Notes under the pieces: model-generated
Database searches by the model: none
The model's input: only the letters and a program-made list of their open reading frames with translations
Told to the model about the DNA's origin: nothing
Origin: Archivesica marissinica
Taxonomy: Eukaryota; Mollusca; Bivalvia; Venerida; Vesicomyidae
Length of the DNA: 64,000 nt
Direction: 5' to 3'
NCBI GenBank assembly: GCA_014843695.1
Contig: CM026386.1
Coordinates: 14,140,952-14,204,951 of the forward strand
Translations under genes and position numbers: made by a program
Shown here: piece by piece, positions 1-9,297 of the stretch
How the letters are laid out: each line of letters starts with the position of its first letter
How positions within the stretch are numbered: position 1 is the first letter of the stretch

Positions 1-154
1 TGCAATGATACAGACAGAGACCCATTCCAGAATCTACTCTGGTTCTTTTACGTGCACGGTATACAGTACCAACACGAGACCTCGGTTTAAAGTCCCATCT
101 GAAAGACTGTTAATTTTATTAGGGTCAGACGGGGGATCGATACCAGTCAGAAAC
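1..154 (-). mobile_element. SINE family A, 3' part, cut by window edge
   Basis: This reads on the minus strand like the other family A copies: the end of the tRNA-like head, then the body with the landmarks CCTAATAAAATTAACAG and GAGGTCTCGTGTTGG-like sequence. The head is broken after the B-box region by a deletion of about 19 bases. The element lies just downstream of the zinc-finger stop codon, in the same sense as that gene, so it probably forms the start of its 3' UTR. Identification rests on direct comparison with the copies at 18761-19047 and 46054-46345. Confidence 0.85.
115..120 (-). promoter_or_regulatory. candidate polyadenylation signal AATAAA
   Basis: AATAAA occurs on the minus strand 66 bases past the stop codon of the zinc-finger gene. 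It is part of the SINE A body (CCTAATAAAATTAAC), present in nearly all copies of the family. It is a perfect match, but no downstream GT-rich element can be judged because the window ends. Confidence 0.35.
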
Positions 155-185
155 AGACATTGTTTTAACTATACATTACAAATAA

Positions 186-3100
186 CTACGATTTCTTCTG
201 ACTTCTCGTTGTCCGATCCCAGACGAATGGCAGACTGTGTCTGGCCTCTGTTTTCACAGTCTTCTCGGATGTGTTTTTCAAGGTCTTTCCAGCTGGAATT
301 TCTTCTGAACGTACACTTTCCACTGCTTCTGAAGATCCGGTTGTATCACATAATGTATTTACCACAACAGCGGGTAAGCTCGGCATTGGCACATTGTCTG
401 CCACAGTTGCTGGTGATTCTGAACATTTTCTCTGTTTCGCGTCAGATACGTCAGCTGACTGGGACTGAATCGAATTGGCTCGTTTTCGATGATGAAAAAA
501 CTTCTTATGTTTATATATAAATTCATTTTCGGCAGCTTTAGTTTCACTATCAGATTCAATTTCTGTACTTGCCAGAGTGGTGCTTTTAACTGGACTGTTT
601 TCATTGTTAGTATCTTCCTTGTTGGTCCCCTTATCAGATAAATTACTTATAATGGAACAGTTGGATTCACTTGTCTCTAAATTTAATTCCATTTTATTTG
701 AAGTTGCAACCTCTTTAACAACATTGTCCCAACTGCTATCAATTGATGTGTTTGACTCTGTTTCTTGCTTAACATTTATTATTCCAATATCTACTGATTT
801 TTCATCTTCTGCTTTCACAGAAATGGTTTGCTTACACTCTCCTGTTTCAGGTGGCACTTTACAATGTGTTTTTGATTCAAGATTGTGACTAGCTACATGG
901 CATTTATAAGTGTCCATGTTGTCAAATTGTTGATCACATTTTACACATGCGTAACAAGTGTGATGGGATTCCGATTTATGAATGCTTCCTTCATTTTTCT
1001 GTTCTTGTTTAACGGCAACTGGAGTATCTTTGACGTGTACAATGTAATGCTCACGCAATGATTTCTGATCGGGGAATGGCAAGTGACAATCAGAGCACGC
1101 AAATGGTCCATTCATTCTAACATTTCCGTGCTGTCGACAATGACGTTTATATGAACCAAAATCATTCAGCTGAAATGTTTTTCCACATTCAGGGCATTCG
1201 AGGCATTTTGTTTCAGAATTTTCAAGTTCGGATTTTTCACCTTCGTCACTACCGGCGATACTTTTAGAATCCGTAGGTGAAACTGAACTACTCTTGCGCC
1301 CTAACTGAACACTAGCAGCACGTTTTTGACAAACTACTTCGCCTTCTGGCGGGGAAACACTCTTACGGATTATGTGAGATTCACATATTTCTGACATGCC
1401 TTGCATTAGTTGTGGTTGCATTAGTTGTGGTTGCGGTAAATGCAAGGCCGACTTTGTTGCCGATATTGTTTGCACTATCGTATGCTCTGCTCTCGGTTCA
1501 AACCCATGCTGATTTCTAAAGTGCTTCCTGAATCCATAAGGACTGCCATAAGTTTGGGTACACAGTCTACATATAAGGTATAGTATATCATTCGGATCAT
1601 TGTGTCCAATGATATTTTGTATTGGCTCATGCTTGGATATATTAGCAGCAGATCTTTTGGAAGCCATATCAAAAATGGGCTGGTTGCCCTGAAATTGAGA
1701 TGGGGATTGAGCCTGATGATTCACTACTGGTGGACCAGTCTGTGGAATGTTGCTATATTGATATTCAGTTTGTTTCTGAGGGACAGAAGGTTTGACATCC
1801 ATCAGCGGATGGCCAAGTGTAATCCCGCCAGAATAGTGTGGAGACGGCAGTGATCCCCTATGTAACATGTTCAGTAGTGCAGGCGGAGACGACTCATTTG
1901 GACTTTGTTGAGGATACTTGTATGTGGCACATTTACCATCATTTGGAGTAACGGATCTGTTTACAGGAGTTGGAGGTTTTATACTTGCAGGGGACGATGG
2001 TGGTGAATTTATCTCCTGCCAGTATTTATCAACACTACTTTCTAAATGTTTTATAAATGTATTTGATGGATTAATTTTTCTTATGGTCGATGCATTGCTC
2101 ACAGCACGGCTTCTCATTTGCTCAATTTTCGGCTTTTTTACAGTCAAATCCAGTGGGGCTTCGTTGGAACATTCTGAAGAACCGGAGAGCGAATCAGTAT
2201 GTCTTGTGTAATCAGGTTCATACGACCTATGACCAGAGCTTGGCCGTGAATAAAGTGGATTGATTTGCTCTTGAGATGGTACAGATGAAGGTCGCACCAA
2301 ATACGGACTTGGCTTCCCGGAATGTATTGCTAACCGTTCGTTGCCAGAGGGGTTTTGCTGCACTTCCTCTCCTCTGTGCTGGTACTGGTGCTGGTACTGG
2401 TAATGCTGTGGACTTTCCTGCATGCCAAGTCTTCTACCGGGAACCAGACTTTGTTGAGAAATTTCACCAGGGACGAGTGGCTGATCCCCAGCATACACCT
2501 TGGAGGAAGTGATCGGTGGATGATGAGGCAAAAGTTTGTGCATGCCCTGGTACGCTACCAGCCCTGGTGGTAGCTCGGAATGAGAAGGCCTTACCATTGC
2601 CGGAACTTCACGCAGGTGTCCCGATGTCATACAATTCCTCACTGGCCCCACTGCGGTTTGTAAGGTCACATTTTGAGCTAGCATTTGACTATGACTGTTT
2701 GGCGAATGTTTACTAGCAAGATGATCTACAATTGGAGCATCCACCATGCCATGTCTGGAATGTGACTGTTGTACACACATTGAGCAAGTACAATCCCTAA
2801 CATGTATAATCTGCTTACCGTCTCGACTAACAGGATGGTTCATATCTCCAATCTGTCTTGGGCTCAATTGCATTCTGGGAACATAACCAGGTTGAGAATA
2901 AGCATTGTTCACTACAAGTAAATTCTGAGGCTGATGGAAAGCTGATGAATGATCTGATGGTCTCATATTATTCATTATGCCCATCTCATGCTTAGAATTT
3001 ACATTAACATGCAGTTTAGTTGGTATTTCATGATTTCTGTCCATGTTTACATCCCTTCTTGTATATCCAAGTGGTATCTGTGAGTTTTTATGACTTGGCT

Positions 3101-4280
3101 CATACTTGGTAGCATTAAAATAATGGTCCCTAAATTTGGCATCAGCCGTTGGCTGACCTGTCAGTGCACGACTATTTCGACCTTCAAACCTGTCTTGAAA
3201 ACTGTTTGTACCAGGACTCCTCTGCTCAAGGATTTCACGATTTTGTTGTCTTATATTCTGCGCAGGAACTTTAACTTGCTTACTCTGCAGTTCTGATTCT
3301 TTTGGAGAGAAGTTTCTTTGATTTGAGTCAGTATGTTGTTCCTTTGCAGTAAAAACATGGTTGATCTCTAGGCCTTGTGTTATCATACTATTTACAAGAC
3401 CTCGAGCATTGAAATTCTCTGGCGAATTAGTCTTCTTTTCCTTCACCTTCATTTCTTCCTTCAGATTCTCATCTCTGAAACTTAATTCCAGAAATCTTTC
3501 AATATGGTCTTTCAATGTCACCTTCTTTTCAGTTTTATCTTTATCGGTATCACGGTCACACTCTGGTTTTTCATTTCTTTCATCCACTATATCTTCCATT
3601 TTTCTCTTACTTCCTGGAAGCATAGATTCACTACACAATTTAAGAATATTTGTCTGCTTAGGTTTATCTTCATTATCATTGATAAGAGAACTATCTAGAA
3701 CCTTGTCAATAAATGTATTGAATGTAGTAAGTGTTCTCTGCTGAATCTGCATTAGCTGATTTTGTGTAAGCTCTGTATTCACCATATCTGTAATTATATC
3801 AGACACTTTTAATTCTGTTTTTGCAGCTTGCTTTTCTGGTACAGAATCGTGCTTTTCAGTACTTACGTCAGCATTGACATTTACTGTTTTATCATAGCGT
3901 TGATCGCCAGGATGTTCAGAATTTCCAGTTATGTCCAACATTTTTGTTTTATACTTTTCACATCCAATCACTTTATTATCATTGTTCTCATTCTTATTTT
4001 CCTTTTTAGTTTCATTTTTCTGGTTACAAACAAAATTTGATATTTCGGAATGTCTGTTTCGTTCATTTTCAATATCTGCGCTTATGTCATTCGTGCTAAG
4101 ACAATCTTCAATTAACATATCAATCCTTGTTTTCACACAGCGTACTTGTTCGGAATTTGCCTCTCTTTGCTGTTCTAACGCTTTCTTTGATTTTTCATCA
4201 TTTTCGGTATCATCTGGTTTATTGGCCATTTGCATAACATTAGCCGTGTCAGAATCCTGTACAGAGTTTATCTGACCCAT
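186..4280 (-). CDS. C2H2 zinc-finger protein with CtBP-binding motif, large terminal exon
   Basis: Open for 1364 codons from ATG at 4280 to TAG at 188-186. Four C2H2 fingers lie in the C-terminal half: residues about 904-925 (CxxC-x12-HxxxxH), 1029-1051 (x14 spacing, slightly long), 1062-1082 and 1112-1132. PLDLTVKKPK at 709-718 combines the PxDLS/T docking motif for the corepressor CtBP with a basic patch. Four PsiKxE SUMOylation consensus sites occur (lysines 1091, 1156, 1171, 1343). The rest is low complexity: K/E/N-rich in the first 300 residues, then Q/H/P/S-rich. The last residues, FVWDRTTRSQKKS, look like a conserved tail. The start is chosen because a splice acceptor lies 28 bases upstream and the ATG has A at -3 and G at +4. 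The reading frame is open back to the acceptor, so an upstream exon could extend the N-terminus. Likely role, by inference, is a nuclear transcriptional repressor. I do not recognise the orthologue. Composition is clearly coding, unlike everything else in the window. Confidence 0.93.
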   Translation of the reverse strand: MGQINSVQDSDTANVMQMANKPDDTENDEKSKKALEQQREANSEQVRCVKTRIDMLIEDCLSTNDISADIENERNRHSEISNFVCNQKNETKKENKNENNDNKVIGCEKYKTKMLDITGNSEHPGDQRYDKTVNVNADVSTEKHDSVPEKQAAKTELKVSDIITDMVNTELTQNQLMQIQQRTLTTFNTFIDKVLDSSLINDNEDKPKQTNILKLCSESMLPGSKRKMEDIVDERNEKPECDRDTDKDKTEKKVTLKDHIERFLELSFRDENLKEEMKVKEKKTNSPENFNARGLVNSMITQGLEINHVFTAKEQHTDSNQRNFSPKESELQSKQVKVPAQNIRQQNREILEQRSPGTNSFQDRFEGRNSRALTGQPTADAKFRDHYFNATKYEPSHKNSQIPLGYTRRDVNMDRNHEIPTKLHVNVNSKHEMGIMNNMRPSDHSSAFHQPQNLLVVNNAYSQPGYVPRMQLSPRQIGDMNHPVSRDGKQIIHVRDCTCSMCVQQSHSRHGMVDAPIVDHLASKHSPNSHSQMLAQNVTLQTAVGPVRNCMTSGHLREVPAMVRPSHSELPPGLVAYQGMHKLLPHHPPITSSKVYAGDQPLVPGEISQQSLVPGRRLGMQESPQHYQYQHQYQHRGEEVQQNPSGNERLAIHSGKPSPYLVRPSSVPSQEQINPLYSRPSSGHRSYEPDYTRHTDSLSGSSECSNEAPLDLTVKKPKIEQMRSRAVSNASTIRKINPSNTFIKHLESSVDKYWQEINSPPSSPASIKPPTPVNRSVTPNDGKCATYKYPQQSPNESSPPALLNMLHRGSLPSPHYSGGITLGHPLMDVKPSVPQKQTEYQYSNIPQTGPPVVNHQAQSPSQFQGNQPIFDMASKRSAANISKHEPIQNIIGHNDPNDILYLICRLCTQTYGSPYGFRKHFRNQHGFEPRAEHTIVQTISATKSALHLPQPQLMQPQLMQGMSEICESHIIRKSVSPPEGEVVCQKRAASVQLGRKSSSVSPTDSKSIAGSDEGEKSELENSETKCLECPECGKTFQLNDFGSYKRHCRQHGNVRMNGPFACSDCHLPFPDQKSLREHYIVHVKDTPVAVKQEQKNEGSIHKSESHHTCYACVKCDQQFDNMDTYKCHVASHNLESKTHCKVPPETGECKQTISVKAEDEKSVDIGIINVKQETESNTSIDSSWDNVVKEVATSNKMELNLETSESNCSIISNLSDKGTNKEDTNNENSPVKSTTLASTEIESDSETKAAENEFIYKHKKFFHHRKRANSIQSQSADVSDAKQRKCSESPATVADNVPMPSLPAVVVNTLCDTTGSSEAVESVRSEEIPAGKTLKNTSEKTVKTEARHSLPFVWDRTTRSQKKS

Positions 4281-4330
4281 CTTTGAACACGATAATCTAC
4301 CCGTGATGCTGAAAACAGAAAGAAACAAGT
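4281..4330 (-). promoter_or_regulatory. splice acceptor and polypyrimidine tract of the zinc-finger gene
   Basis: On the minus strand the sequence before the exon reads TTGTTTCTTTCTGTTTTCAG, a textbook polypyrimidine tract ending in AG at 4310-4309. The exon would begin at 4308 and carry 28 bases before the ATG. The longer open frame that starts at 4328 would need translation through this acceptor, so I reject that start. Upstream (higher-coordinate) sequence is then intron. Confidence 0.8.
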
Positions 4331-4378
4331 TCCTAAATTGCTATATAAAATTTGTCCAAGGTTCTACTGTACATGTTT

Positions 4379-4535
4379 AGCCTGGATTCCAGTCTGTCGA
4401 TATTTCAATTTTTAACTTCAAGCAAAATGACATGTTATGATCAGAAACTCAATACGGCCCAATTAATAGTCTCAGTGTTAAAACATATTTATTTGACTGT
4501 CCAGGCAAAATATCAACGCCTGTTCCCAGGCTACT
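4379..4535. mobile_element. small MITE with TAGCCTGG ends, copy 1
   Basis: The ends are TAGCCTGGATTCCAG and, inverted, TAGCCTGGGAACAGG. The interior (for example CAATACGGCCCAATTAATAG) recurs at 61661-61793. The copy lies in the presumed first intron upstream of the zinc-finger terminal exon. Superfamily not assigned. Confidence 0.6.
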
Positions 4536-4611
4536 ACCAGCTGTGCCATAGCTCAATATACTCAATATGTTTCACCTGAAAGAAATATGGTTAGTGTGTG
4601 TGTGTGTGTGT

Positions 4612-5001
4612 TTTTTACGTTTATTTATCGTCGCTACCAGTTGCCCATATGAGCGACGCTTCCTGAAGATCGTTTTAGATTTTGGAGGATAGTGCATGAA
4701 ACAGACAGAGTCTCCTCTGGTTATTGTACGTGCAGTCTCCTCTGGTTATTGTACGTGCAGTCTCCTCTGGTTATTGTACGTGCAGTCTCCTCTGGTTATT
4801 GTACGTGCAGTCTCCTCTGGTTATTGTACGTGCAGTCTCCTCTGGTTATTGTACGTGCATGGTGTAAAACAAAGAGACGAGACCTCGGTTTAACGTCCCA
4901 TCTGAAAGACTGTTAATTTTATTAGGGTCAGACGGGGGATCGAACCTGCGATCCCTGGTTTACCAGTCCAGCGTGTTACCACTGGACTACAGATCCGTCT
5001 G
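4612..5001 (-). mobile_element. SINE family A with internal 25-bp expansion
   Basis: It starts with the tail (inverted ACGTTTATTTATCGTCGCTA), runs through the body and ends with a tRNA-like head at about 4930-5001, whose B-box complement is GGGATCGAACC. It is longer than its relatives only because of a tandem array at 4710-4859. Confidence 0.9.
4710..4859. repeat. 25-bp tandem repeat inside a SINE, 6 copies
   Basis: Six identical 25-bp units, beginning GTCTCCTCTGGTTATTGTAC. In other family A copies the segment (an agaaccagaggagactc region on the opposite strand) occurs once. The array therefore arose inside this SINE after insertion. Identity between units suggests it is recent. Confidence 0.95.
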
Positions 5002-5148
5002 TATATATATATATATATATAGTTAGTAAGAGTGAAATTTCTTGACTTATCACACATCAACACTGAAGTTCACAAATAAAATGCACACTTGTGACATGAA
5101 GTCAAATGTGAAGCAATCACTTCTATTAAGCTTCCAACCTAACCTGTA

Positions 5149-5781
5149 TTAACCCTTTCCTTCATAGAGATTTAGGTTAATATACTATTATATCTCCTCC
5201 ATACAAACGACAGCCATTTAACCCTTTCCTTCATAGAGATTTAGGTTAATATACTATATGCAGTGGACAAGTAGTCGCCATATCTATCCCACCTCCATAG
5301 ATATTACTGGGACTACATAGAGATTTAGGTTAATATACTATTATATCTCCATACAAACGACAGCCATTTAGCTATCATGCAGTGGATAAGTAGTCGGCAT
5401 ATCTATCTCACCTCCATAGATATTACTGGGACTACATAGAGATTTAGGTTAATATACTATTATATCTCCATACAAACGACAGCCATTTAGCTATAATGCA
5501 GTGGACAAGTAGTCGCCATATCTATCCCACCTCCATAGATATTACTGGGACTACATGATATTTAGGTTAACATACTATTATATCTCCATACAAACGACAG
5601 CCATTTAACTATCATGCAGTGGATAAGTAGTCGCCATATCTATCTCGCCTCCATAGATATTACTTGGTATACTGTACATGAGATTCTGACCTTTATTATG
5701 AACATTGGTATGGCTACTACATTGGCAATGGATGTCATATTTGCAAAGGCGTCAAGGTGTTTCTATGGAGGAAAGGGTTAA
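5149..5781 (+). mobile_element. TTAA MITE family C with internal 118-bp tandem units
   Basis: TTAA at 5149-5152 and 5778-5781 flank ends reading TTAACCCTTTCCTTCATAGA and, inverted, TTAACCCTTTCCTCCATAGA. The plain element at 60065-60305 is about 240 bp; this one is 633 bp because a unit of about 118 bp (from ATAGAGATTTAGG to GGGACTACA) is repeated about four times. A second copy of the 5' end lies at about 5218, as also in the copy at 12707. The TTAA target and CCC start suggest a non-autonomous piggyBac-like element (inference). Confidence 0.85.
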
Positions 5782-5905
5782 ACAGTCAGCTCACAAATTC
5801 CCTAACTGGCAATTTATTATATATTTGACCTCTATTAATCAGCCGCAGTCTGTGCTTGCATTGACTGGCTGTTTAAGCCAAAGTCAGGTTTGACTGTACT
5901 TGGTT

Positions 5906-6093
5906 TTTACGATTTTCAAACAAAATTGTATCTAGTAAGATACCCATTATAAAGCACTCCTTCTATTCAAATGTTGTATTTAATGGTTGTACTGTGCATT
6001 TTAACCATATTTTGCAGAAGTATATTAAAGAACACCATTTAAGGAAGCGATCACGCGCTTTCTCCCAAAAATTCTGACCTAGAATGAACCCTG
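5906..6093 (+). mobile_element. hAT-like element, 5'-truncated copy (empty-site relative of 9298-9850)
   Basis: Starting at GGTTTTTACGATTTTCAA it is nearly identical to 9401-9850 and ends with the same terminus, TAGAATGAACCCTG. At 6025-6028 it carries a single TTAA exactly where the copy at 9298 has a 238-bp insertion. Confidence 0.8.
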
Positions 6094-6403
6094 TACTTTC
6101 GTTGCCACAATAATAATATTGTAGATCGAGACTCTGCATGCTTGCTAGGATTTGAGCACGATAGAAGCTGTAGCTTGAAGATCAGCAACATATAATAATA
6201 ACATAAGAATAGCACAAACTTGTGAGATAATCTCAATAAGCTTTAAGCTTTCCATTTTCATTCTGTATACAATAGATATGTACTGTACATTATGAATAAA
6301 TAATATGTTTAAACCAAACTGTATATTTTTTTGGAGATAACCTCAATAAGTTTTAAGTTTTCGATTAAATCCATTTTCATTCTGTATACAATAGATATGT
6401 ACC

Positions 6404-6681
6404 GTTATGTTATTTTATGTTATATTTCGGGTTTTACGCCTGCATCAGCACCATTTCGGGCTATATCGCCGGCAGGCAGTTTACTTAACAACACCTTTCC
6501 TGGGCAGGCTCCAGTGGTTAACCAGTACTTGGGTGCACCAACCTCCGTAAGAAACTGCCAACTTTTTCATATAAATGAGACACGGCCTGAGCGGGGCTCG
6601 AACTTGTGACCATCAGTGATGATAGGTTACAGTGGTATACAAGTCAGCGACCTTAACCACTCGACCACGGAGGCGGACAGG
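6404..6681 (-). mobile_element. SINE family C, tail type 2, with 8-bp TSD
   Basis: Read on the minus strand, a tRNA-like head (CGCCTCCGTGGTCGAGTGGT, B box in the diverged GTTCGAGCCCC region) is followed by a body with TTCATATAAATGAGACACGG (plus strand) and a tail ending ACCCGAAATATAACATA. Direct repeats TATGTACC at 6396-6403 and 6682-6689 flank it. The head has an extra segment between anticodon and T arms, as in Leu/Ser tRNAs (inference). Confidence 0.88.
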
Positions 6682-6731
6682 TATGTACCATAGATTATGA
6701 ATAAATAAATATGTTTAAAACAAACTGTATA

Positions 6732-7690
6732 CCGTATTTAGCTATGTATAGTGCGCACATTTCTTACTGAAATCCTCATCCATTTTATCTACTGCGCATT
6801 ATACACCAGTACAGACATCAGGACATTTTTTTCCGAACCAAAATTGACCAATATTTCATGAAATTCGACCCGAACGGGCCCACAGTCATTCTATAATTTG
6901 TTATATTCGACAAACGTTATAAACTAGCTATTAAAACCAGTTGCCGATAGTCTATATAAATAAATGAAATGAATAAGACCACAAAATTAGCATATATTGC
7001 GTTTATTTTGGCAAACTTTGAAGAATTTAATTGAAATTACTAAATGCATAAAAAATGGTGATTTGATAACATCACGTGGTTTTATCGTATGTAATATTTC
7101 CCGTACTTTTCGCATACTTCTCCGCATAAAGCGACACTGCCTTCGTACGATATCATAGAGGTAAAGAAACTTTGTAATTATAGTTTATTTGATTTAATAT
7201 ACCGTATGTTTTTAAATACGACATGATTAAAGACACGATGTGTTGGTTATTTTTACGGGAAATATTTACTATGTACAATGCATTTTTGGCTGCAGTATTT
7301 CAATTGTTTGTAGCGATAATTAATTTCGACAAACCATTCACAATGGGTCCCAGTTAATTAGGTAGGCTATACGTGTTGAGAAGTTTGAGCATCTGCTGAC
7401 ATGTTTGAGAACGTGTTGAGATGTTTGAGAACGATATGCATGTAATTTTCATGAAATCATGCCTGAGTGCGTTACCGTTCCTCGATGAGGTATCTCGAGT
7501 GATTAATATAAGTTGTAAAAATCACGGAGCACAATTTTTAGCGATTCTTGAGAAATGTTAAATTTTGACTTGGAAAATTGCATTTTTCACGTGCGCAGTA
7601 TACATCGGAACTCAGTTTTTCCCCCGATTTTCGTGCCAAATCGTGGGTGCGCATTATACACGATAGCGCACTATACATAGCTAAATACGG
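6732..7690. mobile_element. TA-target DNA transposon, non-autonomous, 959 bp
   Basis: Terminal inverted repeats of about 26 bp: CCGTATTTAGCTATGTATAG at the left, and the exact reverse complement at the right. TA is duplicated at 6730-6731 and 7691-7692. The undisturbed sequence at 6315-6330 shows the target with a single TA. No transposase frame is visible inside. The TIR resembles that of 19855-21094 at its outermost bases. Confidence 0.88.
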
Positions 7691-7805
7691 TATTTTTTTG
7701 GAGATAATCTCAATATGCTTTAAGCTTTCGATTAAATCCATTTTTATTCTGTATACAATAGATATGTACTGTACATTATGAATAAATAAATATGTTTAAA
7801 CCAAG

Positions 7806-8098
7806 CTTGTGAGACAATGCACATATGCTAGAGAATGCAGAGGAATATTACAGGCAAACATGTCTATTTGTGGAAATAATTATTATACATTTTTTTCTTG
7901 CATATATTTTAACAGTAATGACAATGTGTTGTATGGGGTAAAAACAATGTTACAGTAAATACTTGCAACACAATTATGATCAATCTGAAAACAATGTCTT
8001 ATATTTCTGCTTTCCGAATAGTCTCGCTATGGGCCGGAAATTTAACACGATTTTCTATTCAAAGTAGCATAACTTTTCAAAAATTACAGTCGTGACTA
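7806..8098. other. AT-rich stretch, nothing recognised
   Basis: No open frame, repeat relative or RNA signal was seen here. Confidence 0.5.
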
Positions 8099-8420
8099 TT
8101 TAACCCTTTCCTTCATAGAGATTTTGTTAATATACTATTATATCTCCATACAAACCACAGCCATTTAGCTATCATGCAGTGGATAAGTAGTCGCCATATC
8201 TATCCCACCTCCATAGATATTACTGGGACTACACTAGATTCTGGCCTTTATTATGAACATTGGTTGGGCTACTACATTGTCAATGTATGTGGTATTGGTA
8301 ATGGCGTCAAGAGGTGCTTCTATGAGGGAAAGGGTTCATTATGAATATTGGTTGGGCTACTACATTGTCAATGTATGTGGTATTGGTAATGGTGTTAAGA
8401 GGTGCTTGAACGTGTTAAAT
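8099..8420 (+). mobile_element. TTAA MITE family C, with duplicated 3' end
   Basis: It starts TTAACCCTTTCCTTCATAGA at 8099. The first 3' end (TATGAGGGAAAGGGTT) is at about 8321-8336, with the TTAA mutated to TTCA. A second, more diverged copy of the last 80 bp follows to about 8420. Confidence 0.8.
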
Positions 8421-8604
8421 AAATGAAGCAAATAATGTTGACAAAATAATTCTAAGTATTTGAAGTAGAATTCAAATTAATTTAAACTTGATTTTAAAGT
8501 CTTTTCACATGTATACAAGCACATCTACATTAACAACATTAGATTGAAAGGATTAGAACGAAAGAACGTATATAGTTCTTCAATATAAAAGCAAGTAATA
8601 TCAG

Positions 8605-9010
8605 TACTGTAGCCAGAGGCAAATTTCAACAGAGGCAATCTATGGGGATCCGGGGGCATGTCCCCCCTTAAAATTGTCCAGGTGATTTCCTGCATTTTCC
8701 AATTTAATGAGTTTAGACGTATAATTATGTACTGACCTTTCAGCTCTCATATTATTTTTTGCATTTTATTTATTTAAATTTTTAATTTATTTTTTTTGGC
8801 TTTGGAAATTTTAGTGTGGCTTAGGGAGAGAGACAGAGGGTAAGAGATAGGGGAAGAGAGAGGGGAGGAAGATAGGGGAGGGTGAGAGGGGAAGGGAGAT
8901 AGGGGAGTGAGGGGGAGTGAGGGGTAGAGAGGGGAGAGAGGGGAAGGGAGAGAGAGAGGAGGGAGAAGGGGGAAGAGAGAAATTAAAATTCTGTGGCTAC
9001 GGGCCTGGAT
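8605..9010 (-). mobile_element. family G element (hAT-like) with polypurine core
   Basis: The ends are CTGTAGCCAGAGGCAAATTT at the left and TGTGGCTACGGGCCTG at the right, matching in inverted order those of 14757-15048 and 56827-59150. Shared interior includes the ATAATTATGTACTGACC stretch on the plus strand. A GA-rich tract at about 8822-8975 lies between the body and the right end. Confidence 0.65.
8822..8980. repeat. polypurine GGGAGA-rich tract
   Basis: Mostly G and A on the plus strand, about 150 bp, ending GGGGGAAGAGAGAAATTAAA. The same 20-base end occurs at the right border of the larger purine tract at 10352-11053. Confidence 0.8.
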
Positions 9011-9297
9011 GTTATATTGTTGGACAACAAAACCGGCAACAGGATGTGGCTGATAGGGCGTGTATGATGAACGCTAATTATTCTTGGTGTCAAAGAATGA
9101 AGCTAAAAATAGGAAATGTTGGCCATGTACCAGTTTTCTCGAAGCGAATCAGGAAATCCCCATTGATCTGTACAGTAGTCTAATTTATTTGGTTCATTTT
9201 TTATTCTGACGTTTATCCCTATCAATTTCCACTCTAGATCTCACAAGCAATTATTTGGATTAGCGTGTGTAATTGTTACAGATATAGCAGGGATCAT

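Larger units (their letters stand above)
6220..7805. repeat. 118-bp unit in three tandem copies, interrupted by two insertions
   Basis: The unit runs from GAGATAATCTCAATAAGC to ATATGTTTAAACCAAACTG. Copy 1 is at about 6220-6325. Copy 2 is at 6326-6731, split by a SINE C with TSD at 6396-6403 and 6682-6689. Copy 3 is at 7691-7805. A TA element lies at the junction of copies 2 and 3. Copy 1 supplies the empty state for both insertions. Confidence 0.8.

Noticed and set aside
4281..4328. Start codon at 4328 extending the zinc-finger protein by 16 residues
   Set aside because: The added codons lie across a strong polypyrimidine tract and AG acceptor, so they are intron.
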